Assembly: GCA_963780655.1 (NCBI GenBank)
Contig: CAWACP010000004.1
Location: 1,302,001-1,366,000, forward strand
Length of the DNA stretch: 64,000 bases
Reading direction: 5' to 3'
Origin: CAWACP01 sp963780655
Lineage (GTDB): Bacteria; Acidobacteriota; Terriglobia; Bryobacterales; Bryobacteraceae
Made by a program: the position numbers and the translations under genes. Positions 8,312 through 16,946 of the stretch are shown in pieces; position 1 is the stretch's first letter, and every line of letters starts with the position of its first letter. The notes beneath the pieces were generated by a model. It was given only the letters and a program-made list of their open reading frames with translations, did no database searches and was not told the origin of the DNA.

Positions 8312-8820
8312 GTGCGGAACGCCGCGTTGAAAAGCTGCGTCCCGATCATCCGATAGAACGCTTCGACTGTGGCCGAGAACCGCTGAACCGGTATCTCTTG
8401 CGCTACGCCTGGGCGAACCAGCTGCAGCAGGCGGGAGCTGCCCAAACCTGGGTCGGTCTGGTCGCGGAATCGGTTATCGGCTATCACACGCTCGCCGTCG
8501 GCCAGGTTTCGCGTGAGGAAGCGCCGGAGAGGCTAACCAAAGGGTTGGCACGGCATCCGGCGCCGGTGATGCTGCTCGCGCGGCTGGCGGTGGATCGACG
8601 CTGGCACGGCCAGGGCGTTGGGAAAGCACTTCTAAGAGATGCGATGCAGCGCACGCTGCATGCGGCCGATATCGCCGGCATCCGTGCCTTCGCCGTTCAT
8701 GCGAAGGATGAGGAAGCGCGGAACTTCTACGAGAAATTCGATTTCATCGCCTCCCCTGTCGATCCCATGCAACTGTTTGTACTGCTCAAGGACGTACGGC
8801 GGATAGTTTCAGAGAAGTGA
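8308..8820 (+). CDS. GNAT acetyltransferase toxin (TacT/AtaT-like)
   Basis: A 170-residue GNAT protein paired with the DUF1778 antitoxin. Residues 97-109 (RRWHGQGVGKALL) are the acetyl-CoA pyrophosphate loop, and ARNFYEKFDF contains the catalytic tyrosine near 141. Toxins of this family acetylate the amino acid on aminoacyl-tRNA and block translation. It starts with GTG inside the antitoxin stop. All core motifs are intact, so the module looks functional. Confidence 0.92.
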   Translation: MSAERRVEKLRPDHPIERFDCGREPLNRYLLRYAWANQLQQAGAAQTWVGLVAESVIGYHTLAVGQVSREEAPERLTKGLARHPAPVMLLARLAVDRRWHGQGVGKALLRDAMQRTLHAADIAGIRAFAVHAKDEEARNFYEKFDFIASPVDPMQLFVLLKDVRRIVSEK

Positions 8821-8983
8821 GGGTTCCGACCAGATTGCTGCTAAGACATGACGTTTCCCATTCGATCAGACTGAACACGCTCCAGTAGGCTTTAGTCGGT
8901 TGATCCGGCCCCGCCGTCCTTGATAGACGTCCCTCGCGAGCGCATGCAATTGTTCCACCTTCAGAAGTCGCGCCCGGCCTCGG

Positions 8984-9880
8984 TGAACACCCAAAACCGG
9001 CCATAGATGATCACCTGAAAACCGGCCAACGGTAAACCGGGTTCCAGGACGTGAAAACGGACGCGAGGGGATACCCTCCGTCGATGTGAGTAATGTCTTG
9101 AACGAAGAGAAAAAGCAACAGGTCATCGCCTTAGGCCGTCTCGGTTGGTCGCTGCGGCGCATCGAGAAGAGCACCGGCGTGCGCCGCGAGACTGCGGCTA
9201 CCTACTTGAAGGCTGCTGGGGTGGATGTCCGACCGCCGGGTGCGTGGGGGCGTCAGCCGCCGCGAAAACCGGCCAACGGGGTGATCACCGACTCCACGCC
9301 CTCAAAACCGGCCAACGAGATCGCCGCCGCTCCTGAGCCGGCAAAACCGGCCAATGAGGTGATCACCGACTCTGGCGCGGCTTTGACACCCGATCCGGCC
9401 AGGGAGCCCACACTGCAGCCGGGCCGCAGTCCATCAGCCAGTGCGTGCACACCCTGGCGCGAAGTGATCGAAGCCGCCCGCGCGCGTGGCCGGAATGCCA
9501 TGGCCATCTGGCAGGACCTGGTGGACAGCTGCGGCTTCACCGCGGGTTATCAGAGCGTCCGCCGCTTCATCGCCGGGCTGGAGCCCAGCCAATCCCCGGA
9601 CGCCGGCGTCGTCATCGAGACTGCACCAGGAGAGGAGACGCAGGTTGATTACGGCGCCGGCCCCATGGTGCGTGACCCCGCCACCGGCAAGTATCGCCGG
9701 ACGCGTCTGTTCGTGCTCACGCTCGGCTACAGCCGCAAGTGCATCCGGCTGCTCGTCTTCCGCTCCAGTACGCAGACCTGGGCCGAACTGCACGAGAAGG
9801 CCTTCCGACGGCTCGGTGGCGTGACCAGGGTCATCGTGCTTGACAACCTGCGCGAGGGCGTCCTCACTCCCGATATCTAC
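8984..9880 (+). mobile_element. IS21-family element, left end and truncated istA; right part and istB missing
   Basis: The element's left end appears near TGAACACCC at about 8984. Copies of AAAACCGGCCAA occur at 8993-9003 (partial) and 9018-9030 before the gene, and at 9265-9277, 9304-9316 and 9343-9354 inside it. Several are followed by TGATCACC. Repeated sites of this kind are the transposase-binding sites of IS21-type ends. The istA homology stops near 9880 and no istB follows, so the element is dead. Confidence 0.75.
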
Positions 9881-9994
9881 ATACCCTGGAGTGTGGCCGT
9901 CCGACGACGACAAAAGATATTCACTCACCCACTACCTCCCCCAGCCGCCGGTGACATCCATTCGCAAAAATCGTATCCCCAGCAACCGCCGTAA
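9086..9994 (+). pseudogene. istA: Truncated IS21-family transposase (IstA)
   Basis: The N-terminal helix-turn-helix (LGWSLRRIEKSTGVRRETAATYLKAAG cut at residues 19-45) and the start of the DDE domain are present. The first aspartate is in QVDYGAG (188) and the second in VLDNLREG (253). After TPDIY (about residue 265, base 9880) the sequence stops resembling IstA, so the third acidic residue and the C-terminal half are lost. Residues 60-96 contain three KPAN repeats, which are the translated transposase-binding repeats. Inactive as a transposase. Confidence 0.85.
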
Positions 9995-10300
9995 CTTGTC
10001 CGGGCTTTTCCCACCCACGCCCCGCATCGCGCGACCACCCCTGCGCTATCCTCCGGGCAAGAGGCCGTTGCTCACCTGACCGGAGAAGCGGTTCCACTAA
10101 GCGCGTTTTGGGGGAAGGCCTTCCCCGAACGGTCGATTGCGGCCTTAGTCGCAACTCGGCGTAGAGACCCGGGCAACACCGTGAATGCACAATGAGTGGT
10201 CAGGCGGCCTGGCGGACCGAAACACCCGCTCCCCCTTACGTCGATTCGGGGTTAAACGTCGGCTCGAGGAGCTCCTTTAAACTTCGTCGAAAGCAGGCAC
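9881..10300. other. Gap after the IS21 break, no recognisable gene
   Basis: Nothing coding is recognised here. The junction near 9880 marks where the istA reading ends. A perfect 16-base palindrome GGGGAAGGCCTTCCCC lies at 10111-10126, possibly a hairpin or a site from another mobile element. Confidence 0.4.
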
Positions 10301-10684
10301 TCAGGCGCGCAATACTTCACACACCAGCTTGTCGAAAAACTTCGACGCGCGCGATTCCAGATCGCCCGTGCCGTCGAAATCCTGCTGGTGCAGAAAATCC
10401 GTCACGCCCTCGCGAACCAGGTACACGTAGTACGCGCTCTCCAGTTGCGGCACTGAGTGAGCGGCGCAGAAATGGCTGACGCTGGTGCTGCACGGCTTCA
10501 CATCCCGCTCCTTGCCGTTGATCCAGCGCCCGAGATGGGTGAGAACGTCAACGTTCAGCTCCCGTAACTCGCTCTCGTTCAGATCGTGGATGCGTGACAG
10601 GTTTCGGTCGAGCCGGATGGAAGTGGTGAGAGCGCTGCCGAGGCCTTGGCCATCGAGCGCCTGCGTCATCTCGCTAACGGGCAC
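10301..10684 (-). CDS. Hypothetical protein, 127 residues
   Basis: Starts at GTG 10684 with TGGAGG about 7 bases upstream. The sequence is soluble and mixed in charge (RIHDLNESELRELNVDVLTHLG, then ASKFFDKLVCEVLRA), probably helical. I do not recognise the family. It stands alone between the IS21 remnant and tesA. The good ribosome site and normal composition argue that it is a real gene. Confidence 0.6.
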   Translation of the reverse strand: MPVSEMTQALDGQGLGSALTTSIRLDRNLSRIHDLNESELRELNVDVLTHLGRWINGKERDVKPCSTSVSHFCAAHSVPQLESAYYVYLVREGVTDFLHQQDFDGTGDLESRASKFFDKLVCEVLRA

Positions 10685-10823
10685 GGTTCGCCTCCAGGTA
10701 ATTTAGAAAACAGGCAAGCGCAAATGTGCACGCCCCCATCCAACTTATTCGTCTCTTATTTTCAGAGACTTAGCAACCCTGGTCACAGCACGGCTGCGTG
10801 ATATTCCCCACCCCTGCGGGTGA

Positions 10824-11531
10824 TCAGCCCTGGCCTGCCGGTCGCGGCCGTCCCAGCATCGGCTTGAGATGACGGAACACGAGCTGCGCCACCATCGCAT
10901 AGCCCTGTTCATTGGGGTGAATCCCGTCCTGCTGGAACAGCCCGCGCTCGTACAGGCCTTCCAGAAGGAACGGAATTAACGGCACATGGTACTTCGTCGC
11001 CAGATCGTGGTACATCCGCTCGAACGGCGGTATGTACTCTGGTCCATAATTGGGTGGCAGCGTCAGCCCGGCCAGCAGAATCCTGATGTGCTCCGCCTGC
11101 AATCTCGAAATCATCTGCTCCAGATTCGCGCGCACGCTGGCGATAGGCAGCCCGCGCAGGCCGTCGTTGCCCCCGAACTCCAGAATCACGATCCGCGGCC
11201 GCGCTGCAACGACGGCGTCCAGACGGGCCAGCGCGTCCGACGTGGTCTCGCCGCTGACTCCCAGGTTCACCACGCGATACGAATAGCCGGCGTGATCGAG
11301 ATCGTGCTGCAGGTTGTCGGGATAACTCTGGCCGGGATCGACGCCGAACCCCGCCGTGAGGCTGTCGCCGAACGCGACGATCACCGGCCGGGTGTCCTGA
11401 ACGGGAGCGCTCGGTCGCGGCTGTTCGTGCTTAGCGGGAACTTCGCCGGACGAATTCGCGTTTTTGTGTTCTGGAGCGCGGCTGCAGCAGGCCAGAAGCA
11501 TGCAACCCGCGAAAACGGAGAGGAATCTCAC
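10824..11531 (-). CDS. tesA: TesA-like SGNH esterase/lysophospholipase, predicted lipoprotein
   Basis: An SGNH hydrolase with the block I motif VIVAFGDSLTAGFG (catalytic serine), the oxyanion motifs NLGVSGET and LEFGGNDGLRG, and the catalytic Asp-His in DGIHPNEQGY. I start it at GTG 11531, because the longer frame runs into the divergent ybbA. This gives the N-terminus RFLSVFAGCMLLACCSRAPEH, a short signal peptide with a lipobox-like LLAC. Classic TesA is a soluble periplasmic enzyme. Divergent tesA next to ybbA-ybbP is a conserved arrangement, which supports the identity. Confidence 0.88.
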   Translation of the reverse strand: MRFLSVFAGCMLLACCSRAPEHKNANSSGEVPAKHEQPRPSAPVQDTRPVIVAFGDSLTAGFGVDPGQSYPDNLQHDLDHAGYSYRVVNLGVSGETTSDALARLDAVVAARPRIVILEFGGNDGLRGLPIASVRANLEQMISRLQAEHIRILLAGLTLPPNYGPEYIPPFERMYHDLATKYHVPLIPFLLEGLYERGLFQQDGIHPNEQGYAMVAQLVFRHLKPMLGRPRPAGQG

Positions 11532-11563
11532 TAGTAGCCATAATAGAAAATGACCACCTCGCA

Positions 11564-12307
11564 ATGCCCATTCACAGTGCAGACGCCACATTTCCTGCTG
11601 TCACACTGCAACCGGTGACGCAGCCTGCTATTCAGGTTTCTGGCCTGACGCGGTCCATCGACAGCGGCACACACCGGGTGGATATCCTTCGTGGCCTCGA
11701 TTTCGAAATCCCCGCGGGCCAGTTCGTGGCCATCATGGGAGCTTCGGGCAGCGGCAAGAGCACGCTGCTGGGTCTTCTCGCCGGCCTCGACTCTCCCACC
11801 ACCGGCAGCATTCTCCTGGATGGTCAGGAGATCACCACTCTGCGCGAGGACGCGCTGGCGCAATTGCGCGGCCGCAAAATCGGCTTTGTCTTTCAATCCT
11901 GGCAGTTGCTGCCCACGCTCACCGCGGAGGAGAACGTTCTGCTTCCGTGGGAACTCACCGGTGGCTCCGGCGATGGCTTGTCGCGCGCTCGGGAATTGCT
12001 CGATCGCGTTGGACTGGCCGACCGGCGCGATCATTATCCGGTGCAGCTCTCCGGCGGCGAGCAGCAGCGCGTTGCGCTGGCCCGCGCCTTCATGGCGCAT
12101 CCGCCCATTCTGATGGCCGACGAGCCCACCGGCAATCTGGATTCCGCCAACGGCCGGCATGTGCTCAAACTTCTCATCGACCTGAACCGCGGCGAGGGCA
12201 CGACGCTGCTGCTGGTGACGCACGACCACGAACTGGCCGCCAACGCCGACCGCATCATCACGCTGCGCGATGGGCTCATCACCGCCGACGAGCTGCGCGC
12301 CAAATGA
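11564..12307 (+). CDS. ybbA: ABC transporter ATP-binding protein, YbbA-like
   Basis: A MacB/LolD-class ATPase. Walker A is GASGSGKS (59-66), the signature LSGGEQQ begins at 162, and Walker B ILMADEP is at 182-188, with the D-loop in NLDS. The switch histidine is in LLVTHDHELA. It pairs with the large permease downstream. The first 17 residues are unlike the family, so a GTG at 11615 is a possible alternative start and would leave more room for the divergent tesA promoter. Confidence 0.92.
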   Translation: MPIHSADATFPAVTLQPVTQPAIQVSGLTRSIDSGTHRVDILRGLDFEIPAGQFVAIMGASGSGKSTLLGLLAGLDSPTTGSILLDGQEITTLREDALAQLRGRKIGFVFQSWQLLPTLTAEENVLLPWELTGGSGDGLSRARELLDRVGLADRRDHYPVQLSGGEQQRVALARAFMAHPPILMADEPTGNLDSANGRHVLKLLIDLNRGEGTTLLLVTHDHELAANADRIITLRDGLITADELRAK

Positions 12308-12313
12308 GGGCAA

Positions 12314-12406
12314 GTGGCGCACGCTTGAGCGTGCTGCTGTGGGCTTCAGCCCACAGTCGGGCAGCGCAGGCTGAAGCCCGCACCGGCACGCTCAAGCGTG
12401 CGCCAC
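12314..12406. repeat. 93-bp palindromic repeat, family B
   Basis: Perfect 21-base inverted arms (12314-12334 and 12386-12406, beginning GTGGCGCACGCTTGAGCG) enclose a second hairpin TGTGGGCTTCAGCCCACA. It lies in the ybbA-ybbP gap and must be transcribed with them. A second copy of the same 93-bp length is found at 58286-58378, inside a coding region. Confidence 0.85.
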
Positions 12407-12422
12407 AAACCCGAGGCCGCGC

Positions 12423-14990
12423 ATGACTAACTCCGGTTTCTCGCGCACGGCCCTGCGCATCGCCTGGCGCGAGCTCCGCGCTTCACCCGCGAAGTTCATC
12501 TTCGTGGTGCTGGCCGTGGCCGCCGGCGTCGGCGCGCTTACCGGCGTGCGCGGCTTCAGCGAATCGTTCCGCAGCGTGCTGCTGCTGAAGGCGCGTTCGC
12601 TGATGGCGGCCGACATCACCGTCAACGATTTCTCGACGCCGACGCCGGCGCAGCAGGCCGAGCTCGATCGTCTCGAGAAGAGTGGCATCCGCGTCACCCG
12701 AGTCAGCCAGACACTTACCATGGCCGCTTCGGCCAACAAGCCCGAACCCGTGATGCTCACGCTGAAAGCCGTGGACCCGGCGGCGTATCCGTTCTATGGC
12801 ACAGTCGACCTGTCGCCGCCGCGCCCGCTCGCCGCGGACCTGAGTGACGACCAAAGCGTCGTGACTGGCGAAGACGTCCTCATGCGGACGAAGACACGCA
12901 TCGGCGACACGCTGCGCATCGGCGGCAAGGATTTTCGCATCGCCGGCGTGCTGGTTTCCGAGCCCGACCGGTTGGCCGGCAGCTTCGGCATGGGCATCGG
13001 CTTGCGCGCCATGGTCACGCGCGGCGGCCTCGAGCGCACGGGGCTCATTCTCCCCGGCAGCCGCGCTCCACAGCGGTATCTGTTCAGGCTGCCGCCCAGC
13101 GGCCCCGGCGTAGATGAAACCGTCAACACGCTGAAGAAGGCGTTCCCGGAAGCGTACATCAGCGATTACCGCAAGACCAATCCCAGCATCTCCCGCGGCC
13201 TCGACAATGCGACAACGTTCCTCAGCCTGGTGAGCCTGATCGCACTGGTGGTGGGCGCGCTGGGGGTCGCCATGGCCATGCATGCGCACCTGCAGCAGCA
13301 CATGGACGGCATCGCCATCATGAAATCGATGGGCGCGCGCTCGTCGCAGATCGTGCGCATCTATGCCTTCGAGACGGCCATCCTGGGCATTGCGGGCGCG
13401 CTGCTGGGAATCGCCGCAGGGTACGCCGTGGAGCAGGTGTTCCCCCACCTGATAAGCCGCTATTTCAGCATGCAGGTGGCGGTCGCGTACGGCTGGGGCA
13501 CGGTACTGCAGGGCTTCGCCATCGGTCTGCTCACCACCATGCTGTTCACCGTTCCGCCGTTGCTGCGCATCCGCCGCGTGCGGCCCATCGCCATCCTCCG
13601 TCGCAACATGCAGGAAGAGCGGAAGCCGTGGGCGAAGCGCTGGATGGAATCGCGGCCCGCGCTGGCGGCGGGCGGCGTGATTCTGGCGGGCATGGGCGCC
13701 ATCGCGGCATGGCTCAGCAACTCGCCGAAGACTGCGTTCATTTTCGTGGGCGGACTCGTGGCCGGCCTGCTGGTGCTCTCCGGCGTGGCATGGCTGCTGC
13801 TGCGCGCTCTGAAGCTGTTTCTGCGCGGCAGCTCGCTGCATCTGCACGCCACCGTGCGGCACGGCATCGCGAATCTGTACCGGCCCGGAACCCAGGCCCA
13901 GTCCGTGTTGGTTGCGCTCGGCGTGGGCGTGATGTTCACCACCACCATCTTCGTGGTGCAGCGGTCCATCGTGCAGGACCTGATCGAGAGCGCGCCCCCC
14001 GGGATGCCCAACGTCTTCCTCATCGACGTGCAGCCATCGCAGAAGGACGGCCTGATGGCGCTGCTTCAGAAACAGCCGGGCGTCATCGGATCGCTGGACA
14101 TCATTCCGGCGGTTCAGATGCGCCTTGCCGCTGTGAATAGCGTGCCGGTGGAGAAGCTCGGGCTGAAGGGGTGGGAGCGTCGATTCATGCGCACGCGAGC
14201 CGTGACCACCGCCGCGGCCCTGCCGAGAGGCGTCGAAGTGCAGAAGGGGTCGTGGTGGCCGAAGGACAGTACGGCTGCGCTGGTAGCGCTCGATGCCGAT
14301 GCCGCACGAACGCTGCGCGCTGGTCCGGGCGCGGAGCTCGAGTTCGACGCGCTGGGCCGCCAGGTGCGCGCGCGCGTCGCGGCGACGTATCGCAGCGAGC
14401 GGTTTCGCATGGGCGGCATGAGCGAGTTCACGTTCACGCCCGCGACGCTGGCGGGCATGCCCGCGATTTTCTACGGCGGCGTGCAGGTGAAGCCAGGGAA
14501 CGTGGCCGGTCTGCAGCGCGCCATCTACGAGGCGTATCCGACCGTCACGGTGCTCAGCGTCGCCGACACGCTCAGCCTGGTGCAGCAGGTGATCGATCAG
14601 ATTGCGCTGGTAGTGCGGTTCCTCTCGGCGTTCGCGATTCTGGCGGGCGTGATTATCCTTGCGTCCAGCGTCGCGGGCACGCGCTTCCGCCGCGTTCGCG
14701 AGGTGGTGATTCTGAAGACGCTCGGCGGGACGCGGCAGCGGATTGCCAACGTGTTCACCATCGAGTTTCTGATCCTCGGCTCGGTCGCCGGCCTGATGGG
14801 CGGCCTGCTGGCAAACGGCTTCGCCAATCTGATCCTGAAGCGCAGCTTCGACGGCGCCGAGGTGAGCTTTCATCCGCTGGTGGTGTTGGCGGCCATGGCA
14901 GCCACGGCCCTCATCGCCGATGCGACGGGCTGGCTGGCCAGCTTCCGTATTCTGGGTCAGAAGCCGCTGGAAGTGCTGCGCGAAGAATAG
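12423..14990 (+). CDS. ybbP: FtsX-like permease, YbbP-like
   Basis: An 855-residue MacB-superfamily permease. It has an N-terminal TM (about 20-40), a periplasmic domain (about 45-245), then TMs near 265-285, 315-340 and 360-385. A central pair of TMs (about 420-465) leads into a second periplasmic domain, and three C-terminal TMs end in FRILGQKPLEVLREE. Together with YbbA it should form a type VII ABC complex that acts on lipids or hydrophobic molecules at the periplasmic face, with TesA as partner enzyme. Confidence 0.9.
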   Translation: MTNSGFSRTALRIAWRELRASPAKFIFVVLAVAAGVGALTGVRGFSESFRSVLLLKARSLMAADITVNDFSTPTPAQQAELDRLEKSGIRVTRVSQTLTMAASANKPEPVMLTLKAVDPAAYPFYGTVDLSPPRPLAADLSDDQSVVTGEDVLMRTKTRIGDTLRIGGKDFRIAGVLVSEPDRLAGSFGMGIGLRAMVTRGGLERTGLILPGSRAPQRYLFRLPPSGPGVDETVNTLKKAFPEAYISDYRKTNPSISRGLDNATTFLSLVSLIALVVGALGVAMAMHAHLQQHMDGIAIMKSMGARSSQIVRIYAFETAILGIAGALLGIAAGYAVEQVFPHLISRYFSMQVAVAYGWGTVLQGFAIGLLTTMLFTVPPLLRIRRVRPIAILRRNMQEERKPWAKRWMESRPALAAGGVILAGMGAIAAWLSNSPKTAFIFVGGLVAGLLVLSGVAWLLLRALKLFLRGSSLHLHATVRHGIANLYRPGTQAQSVLVALGVGVMFTTTIFVVQRSIVQDLIESAPPGMPNVFLIDVQPSQKDGLMALLQKQPGVIGSLDIIPAVQMRLAAVNSVPVEKLGLKGWERRFMRTRAVTTAAALPRGVEVQKGSWWPKDSTAALVALDADAARTLRAGPGAELEFDALGRQVRARVAATYRSERFRMGGMSEFTFTPATLAGMPAIFYGGVQVKPGNVAGLQRAIYEAYPTVTVLSVADTLSLVQQVIDQIALVVRFLSAFAILAGVIILASSVAGTRFRRVREVVILKTLGGTRQRIANVFTIEFLILGSVAGLMGGLLANGFANLILKRSFDGAEVSFHPLVVLAAMAATALIADATGWLASFRILGQKPLEVLREE

Positions 14991-15002
14991 CGGCTGCAAA
15001 CA

Positions 15003-15021
15003 GTAGAGCAGGCTTTCAGCC
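15003..15021. repeat. Palindromic repeat, family A (left half, target of MITE copy 1)
   Basis: Reads GTAGAGCAGGCTTTCAGCC. The complete family palindrome is GCAGGCTTTCAGCCTGC, preceded by GTAGA. It is broken here by the MITE-like element and resumes at 15232 with AGGCTTTCAGCCTGC. Confidence 0.8.
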
Positions 15022-15231
15022 CAATGCCATATGGTTTTCCCGCTTTCGAACACCTGGCCGATGTGGGGCGGGCGCCCTCGCCCGCGGCCGGCGCCCCCGC
15101 CGGCCTGCTTCCATACGCGACAACGCTACTCTCCGCGCGGCCAGCGGGGCCGGGGGGCCCCGCGCAGGCCGGGGGGCCTGCCCCACAAAAGGGACTTCGA
15201 CTCAGCTCGCCGTCGAAAACTATATGGCATT
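15022..15231. mobile_element. MITE-like element, copy 1 (about 210 bp)
   Basis: The terminal inverted repeats AATGCCATATGGTTTTC (15023-15039) and GAAAACTATATGGCATT (15215-15231) match with one mismatch. The interior is very GC-rich with nested hairpins and has no credible gene. The 12-base sequence AGGCTTTCAGCC occurs on both sides (15010-15021 and 15232-15243) like a target duplication. A near-identical copy is at 28210-28420 and a truncated one at 50291-50440. Confidence 0.8.
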
Positions 15232-15291
15232 AGGCTTTCAGCCTGCAATCGGAAGTAGCACCAGAAGAGACAGCATGGAAAGCCGCCCAAT

Positions 15292-15313
15292 GCAGGCTGA
15301 AAGCCTGCTCTAC
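15292..15313. repeat. Palindromic repeat, family A
   Basis: The palindrome GCAGGCTGAAAGCCTGC followed by TCTAC, in inverse orientation to the copy at 15003. It overlaps the last bases of the MocR-type regulator gene. Confidence 0.8.
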
Positions 15314-16791
15314 TCCAGTACCTTTCCTAACCGCCGCACCGCCTCCCCCATCTCCGACGCCGGCGTGCTGGCGAAGCCCAGAATGAAGCCCTGCCTCGCG
15401 GGACTGATCAGATATGTCGTCGAGAGGGGCCACAGCCGCAGGTTCTCGTGGATGGCCTGGGCCGATATCTCGCGATCGTCCACGCCATCGGGCAGCGTGA
15501 CCACAAGATGCATTCCGGCCTCGCCGCCCAGAACCTCCATCGCTGAACCGAAGGTGCTCCGGATCGCCTCCACCAGCGCGCTCCTCCGCTCGTTATAAAC
15601 CAGCCGCGTCCTGCGGATGTGCCGCGCGAAATGCCCCTGGCTGATGAAGTCGGCGAGCACTGCCTGATGAAGGTGCGGCGGGCAGATATCCATGGCCCGG
15701 CGAACCGCGGAGAAGCGCTCCACCAGCGCCGGCGGTATGACGATGTAGCCGAGGCGCAGGGAAGGGAACAGGGTCTTACTGAAGGTCCCGATGTAGATCA
15801 CCGTGGCGTCGCTGTCGAGGCCCTGCAATGACGCGACGGGCATGCTTTCGTAGCGATACTCGCTGTCGTAGTCGTCCTCGAAGATCCACGCGCCGGAGCC
15901 GCGCGCCCATTCGAGCAACTGCAGCCGCCGCGATGCGCTCATGGTGACTCCGAGCGGGAACTGGTGCGATGGCGTGACGTATGCCGCCCGTGCCCGCGGG
16001 CACTTCCGGATGCCGGCCGCCACGTCCAGACCCTCGGAGTCCACCGGAACCGGCGCCAACTGACAACCGGCCAGAGTGAGAGCGTAGCGCATGAGCGGGT
16101 ACCCGGGCTCCTCGATCCAGACGCGGCTCCCTGGGTCGAGCAGAACGCGCGATGAGATATCCAGCGCCTGCTGCGAGCCGCTGACGATCATGATCTGCCG
16201 CGGATCGCAGCGCACCGCCCGCGCCGTGGCAATGTATGTGGCGATCGCCTCGCGCAGATCCTTCGATCCGAGCGGATCGCCGTAATAGAGCGCGCTGGCG
16301 CGAACGCGGCGGCAATGTCTCGACACCAGATTCGACCAGACCTGGAACGGGAAGTGATCGAACGACAACTGGCCTACGCTGAACGGGCCTGAGCCCACGC
16401 CCATCAGCCACGGCTCGCTCTCGCGCGAAGGAACGGCAGCTGCATTCCGGGAAATCGGACGCGCAGCCGAGCGGGATTCCGGTGCGCGGCCGTTGCGGTT
16501 AATGCATGATGTCAACTGCTCGGGCAGCGAGCCGGACACGAAGGTCCCGGCGCCGGCGCGGGTTTCGAAATAGCCTTCGGCAATGAGCTGCGCATAGGCG
16601 TTCAGAACCGGTATGCGCGAGATCCCCAGCTCAATCGCGAGCGCGCGGCTGGAAGGTAGCTGCTGGCCGGAACGCAGGTTCCTGCCGACAATGGCGGTGC
16701 GGAAGCCGTCGTAGATCTGCTTATGCAGCGGCGCCTTTGCGCTGCGATCCACGGCCACCACAGGCGAGAGCGCACCTCGAACTTTTCTCAC
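15310..16791 (-). CDS. MocR/PdxR-type regulator (GntR wHTH + aminotransferase domain)
   Basis: A 493-residue fusion regulator starting at GTG. Residues about 18-85 are a GntR winged helix (APLHKQIYDGFRTAIV, LPSSRALAIELGISR). After a linker, residues about 130-490 form an aminotransferase class I fold with the PLP lysine in YIGTFSKTLFPSLRLGY and the DDYDSEYRY motif. MocR proteins sense PLP or amino-acid adducts and control divergent genes. Here the divergent neighbour is the TonB-dependent receptor, with a 155-base shared gap. Confidence 0.93.
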   Translation of the reverse strand: MRKVRGALSPVVAVDRSAKAPLHKQIYDGFRTAIVGRNLRSGQQLPSSRALAIELGISRIPVLNAYAQLIAEGYFETRAGAGTFVSGSLPEQLTSCINRNGRAPESRSAARPISRNAAAVPSRESEPWLMGVGSGPFSVGQLSFDHFPFQVWSNLVSRHCRRVRASALYYGDPLGSKDLREAIATYIATARAVRCDPRQIMIVSGSQQALDISSRVLLDPGSRVWIEEPGYPLMRYALTLAGCQLAPVPVDSEGLDVAAGIRKCPRARAAYVTPSHQFPLGVTMSASRRLQLLEWARGSGAWIFEDDYDSEYRYESMPVASLQGLDSDATVIYIGTFSKTLFPSLRLGYIVIPPALVERFSAVRRAMDICPPHLHQAVLADFISQGHFARHIRRTRLVYNERRSALVEAIRSTFGSAMEVLGGEAGMHLVVTLPDGVDDREISAQAIHENLRLWPLSTTYLISPARQGFILGFASTPASEMGEAVRRLGKVLE

Positions 16792-16946
16792 CAGCCCATG
16801 ATAACTGGTTATATCGGTTCCGGCAAAACCGGGTATTGTTGCAGACCAGTTTCGGTGGCAAATTCAGACCATTGAGGTTGTCTCGCTTTGGTGCTGGTTG
16901 CACGTACGTCAGGCAGCCGGTTTGAAAAATCTGGAAAGGGGTCAAT
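16792..16946. promoter_or_regulatory. Shared regulatory gap, MocR-type regulator / TonB receptor
   Basis: Holds repeated and inverted half-sites around AACTGGTTAT (about 16802), CGGTTCCGGCAAAACCGG (about 16816-16833) and ACCAGTTT (about 16845), which are candidate MocR-type sites. AAAGGGG (about 16935-16941) is a good ribosome site 5 bases before the receptor ATG. No exact operator can be assigned by eye. Confidence 0.4.

Noticed and set aside
12483..15053. 856-codon minus-strand frame opposite ybbP
   Set aside because: Length is an effect of high GC; the translation is His/Arg/Gln-rich without domains, while the plus strand is a clear permease.
14171..15598. 475-codon plus-strand frame spanning the ybbP end and MITE copy 1
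   Set aside because: Different frame of ybbP plus repeat DNA, with no recognisable domain.
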